From Gammaproteobacteria bacterium (lineage in GTDB: Bacteria; Pseudomonadota; Gammaproteobacteria; Pseudomonadales; Pseudohongiellaceae): a stretch of DNA of 64,000 nucleotides. Numbering within the stretch: position 1 is the stretch's first letter; every line of letters begins with the position of its first letter. The translations under genes were made by a program, and so were the position numbers. Location of the stretch: positions 128,413 to 192,412 of the forward strand of contig DUBM01000009.1 in the NCBI GenBank assembly GCA_012960305.1. The letters run 5' to 3'. The notes beneath the pieces were generated by a model, which saw only the letters and a program-made list of their open reading frames with translations, searched no databases and was not told the origin of the DNA. Positions 1-9,287 of this stretch are shown in pieces.

Positions 1-1025
1 GGATCGGCAGCAGCGATATTACAAATCCAATCGCCAAAGACTTGTGAATAGGTTTGTGTGACTGGCGCTGATTTGGCTGCGGGAGCACTAACACTAGCGT
101 CTAATTTACTTATAGCATGCATGCCAAATGGATCGTTTTCCGACTCCGAATAGCCTTTGCCTTTTTGCGTAACAATGTGAAGAAGCTGCGGGCCACGGAG
201 CGTTTTAATGTTTTTAAGTATTTCTACTAGCCCAACCGTGTTATGTCCGTCAATCAAGCCAATATAGTTAAATCCAATTTCTTCAAAAAGAGTGCCCGGT
301 GACACCATTCCTTTCATATATTCTTCAGCGCGATGTACCGCTTTCAGCGCAGGAGGAATCTTGGAAAGCACGCGTTTTGAGCCGGTGCGGATAAAATTAT
401 AAGGCTTGCTCGCCCACATACGAGCGAAGTAACTAGATAGTCCACCAACGTTGTCGGAGATAGACATATTGTTATCATTGAGGATTACCAAAATATTGTC
501 GTCAAGATGGCCGGCATGATTGAGTGCTTCGAAAGCGATACCAGCTGTCATAGCGCCATCGCCAATTACTGCTATGGTGTGCTGCTCTTTATCTTGCATC
601 TTGGAGGCTAACATCATGCCCAATGCTGCACTAATCGAAGTGCTGGAATGTCCGGCTCCAAAGGCATCAAATTCACTTTCTGCGCGATTAGGGAATGCAG
701 TCAGACCACCGGCTTGGCGCATGGTGAGCATTTCATCCCTACGTCCGGTTAAAATTTTATGGGGATAAGCTTGATGGCCAACATCCCAAAGCAATCGATC
801 GTTTGGTGTATTGAATACGTAGTGTAAGGCGATTGTTAATTCAACCACTCCCAAGCCAGCGCCAAGGTGCCCGCCAGTTTGACCCACGGCATAGAGTAAA
901 AATAGCCGCAGTTCATTAGCCAACAACGACAGCTGATTCTGCTCCAGGACTTTGAGATCCTGGGGACTGTCGATCTGGTCCAACAATGGTGTATCGGGCC
1001 GAATTTTCGGTATTTCGTCTAGCAT
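1..1025 (-). CDS. dxs: 1-deoxy-D-xylulose-5-phosphate synthase, N-terminal part (runs off left edge)
   Basis: First enzyme of the non-mevalonate isoprenoid pathway, a cytosolic thiamine-diphosphate enzyme that condenses pyruvate with glyceraldehyde 3-phosphate. The minus-strand frame opens at an ATG (1025) with residues MLDEIPKIRP and stays open to the window edge, giving about 341 of the usual 620-640 residues. Seen in it are the LWDVGHQAYPHKIL segment and the TPP-binding motif GDGAMTAG followed by ILNDNNMSIS. A GGAG lies about 12 nt before the start. It follows ispA on the same strand after 119 nt, the classic xseB-ispA-dxs order, so identity is secure although the C-terminus is not visible. 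Confidence 0.96.
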   Translation of the reverse strand, partial: MLDEIPKIRPDTPLLDQIDSPQDLKVLEQNQLSLLANELRLFLLYAVGQTGGHLGAGLGVVELTIALHYVFNTPNDRLLWDVGHQAYPHKILTGRRDEMLTMRQAGGLTAFPNRAESEFDAFGAGHSSTSISAALGMMLASKMQDKEQHTIAVIGDGAMTAGIAFEALNHAGHLDDNILVILNDNNMSISDNVGGLSSYFARMWASKPYNFIRTGSKRVLSKIPPALKAVHRAEEYMKGMVSPGTLFEEIGFNYIGLIDGHNTVGLVEILKNIKTLRGPQLLHIVTQKGKGYSESENDPFGMHAISKLDASVSAPAAKSAPVTQTYSQVFGDWICNIAAAD

Positions 1026-1144
1026 GTCTTTACTTCAACTCCGGCAATCTAGATTTATGCAACAGTGATAGGGTTCTCGGATAACTTAAATCAACGTTTA
1101 TTAATGGTCAATCAAAGGCCGGGCTATGTTCTCTCATTTGACGA

Positions 1145-2044
1145 TCAGTGCGCGCGGCTTACGATAAAAGCTGCCAGATTCCTTAAAGTATCAGCAGCTT
1201 CGCTAAATTCATCCAGCGCTTTGATTGCGTTTTTAACTAATTCAGTGGCTTTTTCCTGCGCTCCATCCACACCTAGCAATGAAACATAGGTTGGCTTATT
1301 AAGTTCTCGATCTGACCCCTGTGGTTTGCCTAAGGTTTCGGTATCGCTAGTTTCATCGAGAATGTCATCTTGTATTTGGAAGGCCAATCCCAATTGCGTA
1401 GCATAAGCTTTTAGAGCTTCCAGTTGCTTTGGTGATGTTTGTGGGTAACTTAGCCCTCCCAACAAGGCACTAGTGCGTATTAATGCACCAGTTTTTAAAC
1501 TGTAGAGGATTTCTAGTTCCGCTAGAGTTGGCTGTGTACCTACTGCTTCAAAATCCAAATATTGTCCACCCACCATACCGCTTGCCCCAGCGGCCAGACT
1601 AAGTTGCTGGATCATCTCGAGCGCTTTATCTGGTGCGACAGTCTCTGCAGTGCTGAGTATTTCGAACGCCATTGATTGCAGTGCATCGCCCACTAATATT
1701 GCTGTCGCCTCGTTGAAAGCTGTGTGAACGGTTGGTCGTCCACGCCGCAAGTCATCATCGTCCATTGATGGGAGGTCATCATGCACTAGCGAGTAGCTAT
1801 GAATCAGTTCAACAGCACAAGCCGCGGCATCGCCAGCTGCTAACTCGCCACCTACAGCGAGTACACTGCCATAAACTAGGGCTGGCCTTATTCTTTTACC
1901 TCCCCCAAGTGCAGCATAAGTCATCGCCTGTTTAAGGTTGCTGCTGGGGTATTCGATATCAAATTTTTTCTCAAGAACAGCATTGACTCGCAGTTGACAT
2001 TGCTGAAGAAAGCCTTCTAATTCTTGAGGGGTTTGAGCACACAT
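1145..2044 (-). CDS. ispA: (2E,6E)-farnesyl diphosphate synthase
   Basis: Cytosolic trans-prenyltransferase that builds farnesyl diphosphate from IPP and DMAPP. The 299-residue length is normal. The first aspartate-rich motif is HDDLPSMDDDDLRRGRP around residues 88-104 and the second is QIQDDILDE around residue 225; GGGKRIRP near residue 47 binds the diphosphate. The start lies 8 nt after the xseB stop, so the two are probably one transcript and translationally linked. Product use (quinones, undecaprenyl diphosphate) is family knowledge. Confidence 0.96.
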   Translation of the reverse strand: MCAQTPQELEGFLQQCQLRVNAVLEKKFDIEYPSSNLKQAMTYAALGGGKRIRPALVYGSVLAVGGELAAGDAAACAVELIHSYSLVHDDLPSMDDDDLRRGRPTVHTAFNEATAILVGDALQSMAFEILSTAETVAPDKALEMIQQLSLAAGASGMVGGQYLDFEAVGTQPTLAELEILYSLKTGALIRTSALLGGLSYPQTSPKQLEALKAYATQLGLAFQIQDDILDETSDTETLGKPQGSDRELNKPTYVSLLGVDGAQEKATELVKNAIKALDEFSEAADTLRNLAAFIVSRAH

Positions 2045-2052
2045 AATTCTGA

Positions 2053-2289
2053 CTAATTCTTTTCCGCGAGAAAGTCTTCTGTATCGCCATTTTCGTTAAT
2101 CAACACCTTTACTTTCTGTTCCGCTTTCTTCAGTGCAGTTTGGCACTCGCGTGTGAGTTTGATTCCTTTTTCGAAAGCCTGTAGTGATTCCTCTAGGCTT
2201 AATTCTCCCTCTTCCATAGAAGAAACTAACTCCTCCAATTGATCTAAGGCATTTTCGAAATCAAATCCTGCTGCTTCTTTCTTCGCCAT
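2053..2289 (-). CDS. xseB: exodeoxyribonuclease VII small subunit
   Basis: Small subunit of the XseA/XseB single-strand exonuclease. The 78-residue acidic, helical protein carries the family pattern FENALDQLEELV, followed by GELSLEESLQAFEKG and a lysine/glutamate-rich tail. Size and position directly ahead of ispA match the standard gammaproteobacterial arrangement. It is the first gene of the leftward operon, so the promoter should lie in the gap to its right. The large subunit XseA is not in the window. Confidence 0.94.
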   Translation of the reverse strand: MAKKEAAGFDFENALDQLEELVSSMEEGELSLEESLQAFEKGIKLTRECQTALKKAEQKVKVLINENGDTEDFLAEKN

Positions 2290-2712
2290 CGGGCTATCTG
2301 CCTATTTATTTTACTTGTAAGAAATCATCCATGAAATTTATCTTCAGCTACTCTCATTTGTTGCAGGTTTTTTTGCATAGTAGAGCTACAATGATCGCTA
2401 TTCTGCAGCCTCTTTGCGCCTAGCCTAAAACTCGAGGGATATTGTTGATTCTGTTTCCAATTTCCGCTGAGTCTGTGATTATACGCTATGTGATTGTTAA
2501 TTCACGCCTAATTCGCTGAAGCTCTTTTCGAACTTTCTTGAGCTTCTATGTCTTCCTCTTTTAATAAATTCTGTCTGTGATCAGCGCCCTACGGGCTTGT
2601 AATAGTTGGAATAAATTAATACAGTTGCTGCTTTAATGAGCCAATTACGCACAGGTTGGAAATCATGTTGTCTCAATATTGTTAACTCTGCTCAATAAAT
2701 CTAAGTTGCATT
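2290..2712. other. intergenic region between divergent xseB and alpha/beta hydrolase
   Basis: About 420 nt with no convincing ORF on either strand. It should hold the leftward promoter of the xseB-ispA-dxs operon and the rightward promoter of the hydrolase. I could not single out a persuasive -35/-10 pair or a folded RNA. Confidence 0.5.
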
Positions 2713-3555
2713 GTGAGCCTCATGTGCCCAACATCTGCCCTTTCAATGATTAGACTAATCACAGTACTCACTTGGCTGGCACTATTTTCTGTTAATTCAA
2801 TTGCTCAAGCTGATACTGTAGGGCTAGAGGATGCAAGTGTTGTTAAGTCTCTGTCTAATATTGAATATGTCGAAGTAAATACTGGCTTAGCTAGCAATCG
2901 GGCGAAACAGTTAATTGTGTTTGTACATGGGACACCAGGGTCATTGACTGCATTTCTAAGCTATGTGAATGACCCTATCATGCAGGAAAATTTCCATATG
3001 ATTTCAGTGACTCGACCTGGTTGGGTTGCTGACGGTGATGCAAAAGTTCCTTCTTTGGGTGAGCAAGCCCAAGCTCTAGAACCGATTTTGCGTATGGACC
3101 GATCCGGCAAGGGTGCTTTGCTAATGGGCCATTCTTTTGGAGGGCCGGTCATTGCACGCACCGCTATGGACTATCCAAAACTTGTTGCCGGACTTATTTT
3201 TGTTGCCAGCACTGGAGACCCGAAACTGAGCGGGCCTCGCTGGTATAATCGCTTTGCTGTGGTGCTTCCCCGTTTCATTCTTGGTTCAAGCTTGAAAGGT
3301 GCCAATGCGGAAATTATGCCGCTAAGAGCTCAACTAATCGCAATGGAGCCCCGTTGGAAGGGTATTACAATACCTGTGCTGATCGTGCAGGGAGATGAAG
3401 ACCTATTAGTAAACCCCCGTAATGCCGATTTCATGGAGCGGATGTTAGTAAATTCAGATGTGACTTATCTTCAATTAGAAGGCATGGGACATTTTGTGCT
3501 TTGGGAGGAGTCGGAGCTAATTCGGGATACGCTTATTGATATATTCAACGACTAA
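2713..3555 (+). CDS. secreted alpha/beta hydrolase
   Basis: Probable serine hydrolase acting outside the cytoplasm; substrate unknown. A signal peptide is visible (MIRLITVLTWLALFSVNSIAQADT). The fold signatures are VFVHGTPG (oxyanion region), the nucleophile elbow GHSFGG, the acid-bearing strand IVQGDEDLLV and the catalytic His in GMGHFVLWEE. Start choice is uncertain: GTG at 2713, or ATG at 2722 or 2746; the ATG at 2746 begins exactly at a normal signal peptide, and no strong ribosome site separates the three. The MAPEG gene follows after 70 nt. Confidence 0.85.
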   Translation: MSLMCPTSALSMIRLITVLTWLALFSVNSIAQADTVGLEDASVVKSLSNIEYVEVNTGLASNRAKQLIVFVHGTPGSLTAFLSYVNDPIMQENFHMISVTRPGWVADGDAKVPSLGEQAQALEPILRMDRSGKGALLMGHSFGGPVIARTAMDYPKLVAGLIFVASTGDPKLSGPRWYNRFAVVLPRFILGSSLKGANAEIMPLRAQLIAMEPRWKGITIPVLIVQGDEDLLVNPRNADFMERMLVNSDVTYLQLEGMGHFVLWEESELIRDTLIDIFND

Positions 3556-3625
3556 GAACTTCAATATTAGCAAAAAATATTTTTTGGACAAACAAAAGCA
3601 TAACTATTTAAATCAGGAGTAGAGC

Positions 3626-4012
3626 ATGGACTTAGTAATCATTGTAGTTGTATTAGCAATCATTCAATACATCGCATTTGGGTTTTTGGTTGGTTGGGCG
3701 AGAGGCAAGTATGATTGTCCAGCTCCAGCAACTACGGGTAACGAAATTTTTGAAAGATACAATCGTGTGCATATGAACACGTTAGAACAGATACCAGCAT
3801 TTCTATCTGCTATGTTTCTTTATAGCCACACTGGTAGCCCTAATGTAGCGGCAGGACTTGGCATCGTTTTTATTGTTGGACGGTTTGTTTATTTGCGTAG
3901 CTATATTGCAGATCCGAAATCTAGAGGCATTGGCTTCGGTCTTACTACGCTTCCGGTTCTCTATATGCTATTGGGCTCACTGTTTTTTACAGCTCGGAAT
4001 ATGCTTGCTTAA
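3626..4012 (+). CDS. MAPEG family membrane protein
   Basis: Small integral membrane protein of the MAPEG superfamily, whose members conjugate glutathione or reduce hydroperoxides. The 128 residues hold about four hydrophobic segments. The hallmark region NEIFERYNRVHMNTLEQIP (residues 39-57) contains the conserved Arg-x-His-x-Asn-x-x-Glu pattern. Preceded by a good ribosome site (CAGGAG). Bacterial members are mostly uncharacterised, so a detoxification role is family inference. It may be co-transcribed with the hydrolase upstream. Confidence 0.88.
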   Translation: MDLVIIVVVLAIIQYIAFGFLVGWARGKYDCPAPATTGNEIFERYNRVHMNTLEQIPAFLSAMFLYSHTGSPNVAAGLGIVFIVGRFVYLRSYIADPKSRGIGFGLTTLPVLYMLLGSLFFTARNMLA

Positions 4013-4188
4013 AGCTATAGGATCTTTGTGAGTGCAAAGATGAGATCGCAAAGACTAGTTAGTACAGAATATCGAGCATAGCTATGGCTTACCAGCCGCA
4101 GCTCATAGGTATAGGAAGTCTGGCAATCGCCTTTCTCACCGGTTAGGGGCTTTGCTAAGGTATTCTCATTCAGAGTTAGGAGAATGAA

Positions 4189-5892
4189 ATGACAAAGCCA
4201 ATACTGATAGCTAATGACAAAGGGTTTGCGCAGTCTGCTGTTAAGCAGCTGGGACTTTATGCTGTCTGTACTATTATGGGTTTAGCAGTTCTTATGTATT
4301 TGCTATCTCTGGCCGCAGGCAATACTGGGGGGGGTTCTGGAATATCCGGTATTAATGTTGATGATAATAGCATAACCATTACTTTAGGACAGGAACCACC
4401 ACAGTTAGATAGCGGCCGAGCAACTGATGCGGCTAGTTCTTCAGTTCTTGCTCATGCGATGGAAGGCCTTATTACCTATGATCAGAATAACCAACTAGTT
4501 CCCGGGGTCGCTGAGCGCTGGGAAATACGTGAAGATGGGGCTACCTTTTGGATTCGTGATGATGCTTTCTGGAATGATAGTAGACCCGTTACTGCTCATG
4601 ACTTTGTGTTTGCATGGGAACGAGTAGTAGATCCGATCACAGCTTCAGAATATGCTTTCATTTTGTACCCGATAAAAAATGCTGAAAAAATAAATCAAGG
4701 CGAGTTGCCTAAAGAAACATTAGGAGTTCATGCTCTTAGCGATCAGATTCTTGAAGTTGAGTTTGAGCAACCCACGCCATACTTCGATAAGTTAGTTGCG
4801 TTTTTTACATATTATCCAATAAGGGAAGATTTTTTTGGAAGCACTAATGGTCGTTATGGGGCAGATGCAGACATGCTTTTATATAATGGGCCCTATATGG
4901 TTACGGAATGGGTGCATGGTTCTAGTATGTTGTGGGAAAAAAATCCTTACTATTGGAGCGAAGAGAAAGGATTTCTAGATAAAATTATTGTTTCCTATAT
5001 CACAACTGATGTAAACACGAAGATAAATTTATTTAAAGATGGTCAAATAGCTGATACTAGTTTAGTTGCTCCGATGCTTCCTCAAGCAATGGAGCAGCGT
5101 TGGCAAATAGATAGAGTGATGGACGGTACAGTTTTCTTTCTAGAGTTTAATCATCGTGAGGAGCGCATTACTAGCAATCTTAATTTTAGAAAGGCGATGT
5201 CTCTTGCCCAGGACCCGAATGAATTAGTATACAAAGTACTAAAAGAGGCAGCATATTTGCCGGCCCAGAGTTTGTTCCCGGTTTGGGTTCAGGGTGTAAG
5301 CGAGCAATTTCGCAAAGAATATCCACCCAGAGAACATAAAATTGATGTGCTCAAGGCGAGAGAATATCTCGAACTGGCTAGACAAGAATTAGGTTTAGAC
5401 GAATTTCCACCAATCGTATTTCTCACAGGAGATACGCCAATATCACTATTGGCGTCTGAATATTATCAGCAACTTTATTTAGAAAACCTAGGCTTAGAGA
5501 TTCGAATTGATGCGCAAATATTTAAACAGAGGTTAGCAAAAATGACATCTGGAGAATTTGATGTCGTAATGGCTGGCTGGGCCCCAGATTACTTCGACGC
5601 TTTAACATTCGGCGACCTTTTTGCATCTTGGAACCTTAATAATCGCGGGCGTTATAGCAATGAAGAGATGGATAAAATGATAAGAATTGCACAATCCGAG
5701 TTAGATCCCCTAATAAGAATGGATGCTATGGGAGCCATCCAAAGTATAATTGAGGAAGATGTAGTTTTAATCCCCATGTATGAAAGAGGCGTATCATTTG
5801 TAGTAGATCCGAGGCTCAAGGGTTTGATTCGAAGAATTGTAGGGGCAGATGTTGATTATAATTACGCATACATTGATGTATCCGAGGATTAG
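4189..5892 (+). CDS. oppA: peptide ABC transporter substrate-binding protein (OppA-like), membrane-anchored
   Basis: Periplasmic solute-binding protein of the SBP_bac_5 family feeding the downstream permease and ATPases. It is 567 residues with the family landmarks LGQEPPQLDS, YDQNNQLVPGVAERW and RPVTAHDFVFAWERVVDP, and C-terminal VMAGWAPDYFDA. Unlike E. coli OppA there is no cleavable signal or lipobox cysteine: residues 1-20 are polar, 21-43 form one hydrophobic segment, then a Gly-rich linker (GNTGGGSG). It is therefore probably tethered to the inner membrane by an uncleaved helix. First gene of the opp operon. Oligopeptide specificity is inferred from family only. Confidence 0.93.
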   Translation: MTKPILIANDKGFAQSAVKQLGLYAVCTIMGLAVLMYLLSLAAGNTGGGSGISGINVDDNSITITLGQEPPQLDSGRATDAASSSVLAHAMEGLITYDQNNQLVPGVAERWEIREDGATFWIRDDAFWNDSRPVTAHDFVFAWERVVDPITASEYAFILYPIKNAEKINQGELPKETLGVHALSDQILEVEFEQPTPYFDKLVAFFTYYPIREDFFGSTNGRYGADADMLLYNGPYMVTEWVHGSSMLWEKNPYYWSEEKGFLDKIIVSYITTDVNTKINLFKDGQIADTSLVAPMLPQAMEQRWQIDRVMDGTVFFLEFNHREERITSNLNFRKAMSLAQDPNELVYKVLKEAAYLPAQSLFPVWVQGVSEQFRKEYPPREHKIDVLKAREYLELARQELGLDEFPPIVFLTGDTPISLLASEYYQQLYLENLGLEIRIDAQIFKQRLAKMTSGEFDVVMAGWAPDYFDALTFGDLFASWNLNNRGRYSNEEMDKMIRIAQSELDPLIRMDAMGAIQSIIEEDVVLIPMYERGVSFVVDPRLKGLIRRIVGADVDYNYAYIDVSED

Positions 5893-5933
5893 ATTTTTGT
5901 TTACTGGCTTATTGTAATTAGTAGTATTTACTT

Positions 5934-6866
5934 ATGTGGTTATATACTTTTAAACGATTGCTTCAAGGTGTTGTGACAGTATGGTTTATTGCCACAGCAA
6001 CTTTTATTGCTATGCATAATGTACCTGGTGATCCTCTTCTAAATGATAGAGCAATGACACCTGAAATCCGGGCAAATGTGGAAGCTAAGTATGGTCTCGA
6101 TCAACCTCTTGCAACGCAATACTTTATCTATTTAAGAAATCTTGCGCAGGGTGATTTTGGGATTTCTTTCACTCAAGAAAATAGACAAGTAAATGACATC
6201 ATTCGTGAGCATTTTCCTGTATCAGCAATTTTGGGTGTGCTTGCTGTAGTTTTCGCCGCCGCTGGGGGGGTGCTCTGGGGTGCTTTGACAGCAATTTATC
6301 GAAATCGACTTCCGGATTACATTATTATGTTTTTTGTAATACTTGGGATTTCTGTTCCGAGCTTTGTTGTTGCTGCCCTTAGTCAGGTTTCGCTGGTGAA
6401 CTTAAATAGCCTTTTCGGAACCACGGTATTGCCAGTTGCGGGATGGGGAACTATCTTTCACATGTTAGTTCCAGCAATGGTCTTGGGATTAGGGACAATG
6501 GCGTATCTGACGCGATTAATGCGTTCCTCAATGTTAGAGATAATTAGTTCTGATTTTATTCGTACTGCTAAGTCTAAGGGTGTTCCGCCTGCGAGGATTT
6601 TTACAAAACATCAACTAAGAAATGCGATATTACCAGTTGTTACTGTGCTCGGTCCTGCTATTGCTGCAATTACTACAGGCGGGTTCGTGGTTGAAATTGT
6701 CTTCGCAGTGCCAGGCTTGGGAAGGTTCTTCGTTGAAGCTGTGCAACAACTCGACTACACCGTAATCATGGGTACAACTGTATTTTATGGTGCTTTTTTA
6801 GTTTTTATGGTGATCGTGGTTGATGTACTGTATGGATTTATCGATCCGCGGATGAGTATGAAGTGA
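5934..6866 (+). CDS. oppB: oligopeptide ABC transporter permease (OppB-like)
   Basis: Inner-membrane permease of the peptide/nickel ABC importer family. The 310 residues have about six transmembrane helices and the N-terminal family signature MHNVPGDPLLND. The cytoplasmic coupling (EAA) loop is seen as FIRTAKSKGVPPARIFTKH near residue 205. It follows the binding protein after 41 nt and pairs with the OppC-like gene that starts 13 nt downstream. Length and motifs are normal. Confidence 0.95.
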   Translation: MWLYTFKRLLQGVVTVWFIATATFIAMHNVPGDPLLNDRAMTPEIRANVEAKYGLDQPLATQYFIYLRNLAQGDFGISFTQENRQVNDIIREHFPVSAILGVLAVVFAAAGGVLWGALTAIYRNRLPDYIIMFFVILGISVPSFVVAALSQVSLVNLNSLFGTTVLPVAGWGTIFHMLVPAMVLGLGTMAYLTRLMRSSMLEIISSDFIRTAKSKGVPPARIFTKHQLRNAILPVVTVLGPAIAAITTGGFVVEIVFAVPGLGRFFVEAVQQLDYTVIMGTTVFYGAFLVFMVIVVDVLYGFIDPRMSMK

Positions 6867-6879
6867 GACGTGTGTATTA

Positions 6880-8244
6880 ATGCAAAGCTTAAGTAGTGCA
6901 GATTTTGCTCCTATACCTAACAGTCAGGAAGTTCATGGAATTTCTCGCCCATCTTTATCTTATTGGCAGGACGCCTGGATTCGATTGAAGGCCAATAAAC
7001 GCGCCTTGATGTCTTTGTACATTGTAATTTTCTTGCTGTTGTTCACCATCGTGGGTCCTTGGATTTGGCGAGTGAGTCCAGCGGCTCAGGATTTAGATCA
7101 AGTTAGTCAGCCTCCAGGCAGCCCTCGTGTCGCTTTAATTGTTGATGACTATACTCCCTGGTTCGGGGAAGGGAACCCTCTAGAAACTGGATTGCGAACT
7201 TTTGGTGATCCAACCACGCAAGTTGTTCGTCTTCAGTGGAACGCGCTTCCCGGTGCTGCCGGTCATCGCATCTATCGTAATTTATTTCCTTTGGGTCCTG
7301 AAAGGGCTTATGGGATTCCAATTGGTGAATTCTTTGATAACAACACACTATTTTTTGAAGATCGATTAGATTTAAAACCCCAGAATTACTACTACTCTGT
7401 GGTTGCTCTGGGTCAATTTGGAGAATTACTGGATTCCTATGAGCTTATTGAGGTGGATGTAAAACGAGTCACAACAATTGCTGAGGCGCTCGAGCAAGAA
7501 TTGGTTTCTCACACAAGTAACTTTCAAATTGGTGATGCTATAGATATGGCCTGGCATCCACTAGGCACTGATTATCTAGGTCGCGATATGCTTGCGCGCT
7601 TGATGGCTGGCGCGAGGGTCTCTCTATTTATAGGTATTGGCGCGCCATTCTTATTTGTATTGTTTGGTGTCATGTATGGCAGCATAGCTGGATTTTTGGG
7701 CGGTAAAATCGATCAGGTGATGATGCGGTTTGCAGATTTTGTGGTCGCTTTGCCTTTTCTACTCTTTATGATTTTATTCAAAATCGCATTTGGTGTCGGG
7801 CCCGGTGAAAGTGGTGTTCTACCTATGCTAGTCGCTCTGGTGATTCTCATGTGGCCGGCGACTGCGCGTTTAGTTCGTGGTCAAATATTATTAATAAGAG
7901 AGCAAGGTTATATCAGCGCTTCTCAATTACTAGGCGCCAAGACTCCCTATTTGATCTTGCGCCACATGATTCCCAATACTCTTGGAGTTGTGCTTGTCAC
8001 ATTAACATTTGCGATTCCTAGTGCGATTTTTACTGAAGCTTTTCTGTCCTTTATTGGTATGGGAGTAGTGCCTCCGACTCCTTCTTGGGGGTCAATGTCA
8101 AACGAAGGCATTAAAACCATGCTAACTACACCACATGAGTTAATTTTTCCAGCGGTAATCATTAGCATCACAGTTCTAGCTTTTAATCTTTTAGGTGATG
8201 GTTTGCGGGATGCGCTGGATGCTCGCATGAGGAACCAGGAATGA
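6880..8244 (+). CDS. oppC: oligopeptide ABC transporter permease (OppC-like) with extra periplasmic FN3-like domain
   Basis: Second permease of the opp importer. The usual OppC is about 300 residues; this one is 454. The first helix (about 43-63) is followed by an extra segment of roughly 135 residues (80-215) before the normal core resumes at HPLGTDYLGRDMLARLMAGA. Within the insert, VVRLQWNALPGAAGHRIYRN and later YYYSVVALGQFGELLDSYEL have the strand pattern of a fibronectin type III domain, so the insert should face the periplasm. The EAA loop YISASQLLGAKTPYLILRH is intact. The end overlaps the OppD start by 4 nt. The permease call is firm; the FN3 label is my reading. Confidence 0.93.
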   Translation: MQSLSSADFAPIPNSQEVHGISRPSLSYWQDAWIRLKANKRALMSLYIVIFLLLFTIVGPWIWRVSPAAQDLDQVSQPPGSPRVALIVDDYTPWFGEGNPLETGLRTFGDPTTQVVRLQWNALPGAAGHRIYRNLFPLGPERAYGIPIGEFFDNNTLFFEDRLDLKPQNYYYSVVALGQFGELLDSYELIEVDVKRVTTIAEALEQELVSHTSNFQIGDAIDMAWHPLGTDYLGRDMLARLMAGARVSLFIGIGAPFLFVLFGVMYGSIAGFLGGKIDQVMMRFADFVVALPFLLFMILFKIAFGVGPGESGVLPMLVALVILMWPATARLVRGQILLIREQGYISASQLLGAKTPYLILRHMIPNTLGVVLVTLTFAIPSAIFTEAFLSFIGMGVVPPTPSWGSMSNEGIKTMLTTPHELIFPAVIISITVLAFNLLGDGLRDALDARMRNQE

Positions 8245-9287
8245 CTGAGGTAGCCCTAGTTTTGCAGAAACAAGCTGCCTTACTTGAAGTCGAGAATCTC
8301 GCAGTTGAGTTTGATACGTATGGTGGCAAGGTTCAGGCAGTACGGGGAGTAAATTTCAAAGTAGAAGAAGGCAAGACTTTAGCTATAGTAGGCGAGTCCG
8401 GCTGTGGAAAATCGGTAACTGTGCAAAGCATGATGGGTCTAATTCCCATGCCGCCTGGGCGAATTACTTCAGGTTCAGCTCGATTGCGTGGTCATGAAGT
8501 GCTTGGGCGAAGCAACATAAATGGACAAGAGATCAGAGGTGCGGAGATTGGCATGATCTTTCAAGATCCCATGACTTCGCTTAACCCAACGATGCGGATT
8601 GGTGATCAAATCGCTGAGCCCTTGCAGGTTCACAAAGGCTACAGTTATCGAAGAGCTTTCGCCGAAGCGATTAATCTATTAGAGATGACCAAGATTCCAG
8701 AAGCGGCGAAGCGAGCTCGACAATATCCATTCGAGTTTTCCGGGGGCATGTTGCAAAGGGCGATGATAGCCATGGCTATTGCTTGCAAGCCGGCAATCTT
8801 GATTGCCGATGAACCAACCACAGCGCTTGATGTCACTATTCAGGCGCAGATTCTTGACTTGCTTCAAGACCTGCAATCGCAAACCGGTATGGCAATTATT
8901 CTAATTACTCATGATCTTGGAGTAGTAGCGAGAATGGCTGACGAAGTCGCCGTTATGTATGCCGGCAAAGTGATGGAGCATGGCTCCGTGGATGATTTAT
9001 TTTACCGATCGTCTCATCCCTATACCTTAGGTTTGAAAGCAGCCATGCCGACTAACGATCCGGAACGGCAACATGAGTTACAACCCATAGAGGGTAATCC
9101 CCCAGATTTGTTCTCACCACCAGGAGGTTGTGGCTATTGCCCTCGCTGTCCGTTCGCCATGCAAATATGCGGAAAGTCCCAGCCTGAGGAATTCTATCTA
9201 AGTGATAATCATTTTAGTCGTTGTTGGTTGCACCACGATGATTCCCCGACGAAGCCGGCAGAATTAACATTTGGGACATCTACCTAA
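8241..9287 (+). CDS. oppD: oligopeptide ABC transporter ATP-binding protein (OppD-like)
   Basis: ATPase subunit that energises the importer. Walker A GESGCGKS, Q-loop FQDPMTSLNP, signature FSGGMLQRAMIAMA, Walker B ILIADEPTTALDV and the switch histidine ILITHD are all present. The C-terminal oligopeptide-family extension carries a Cys cluster (CGYCPRCPFAMQICG), typical of Opp/Dpp ATPases and possibly an iron-sulphur site. 348 residues is normal. Overlaps oppC by 4 nt and oppF by 1 nt, so translation is coupled. Confidence 0.96.
   Translation: MTEVALVLQKQAALLEVENLAVEFDTYGGKVQAVRGVNFKVEEGKTLAIVGESGCGKSVTVQSMMGLIPMPPGRITSGSARLRGHEVLGRSNINGQEIRGAEIGMIFQDPMTSLNPTMRIGDQIAEPLQVHKGYSYRRAFAEAINLLEMTKIPEAAKRARQYPFEFSGGMLQRAMIAMAIACKPAILIADEPTTALDVTIQAQILDLLQDLQSQTGMAIILITHDLGVVARMADEVAVMYAGKVMEHGSVDDLFYRSSHPYTLGLKAAMPTNDPERQHELQPIEGNPPDLFSPPGGCGYCPRCPFAMQICGKSQPEEFYLSDNHFSRCWLHHDDSPTKPAELTFGTST

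Noticed and set aside
4021..4045. Hairpin ATCTTTG / CAAAGAT after the MAPEG gene
   Set aside because: No T-run follows; could be chance.
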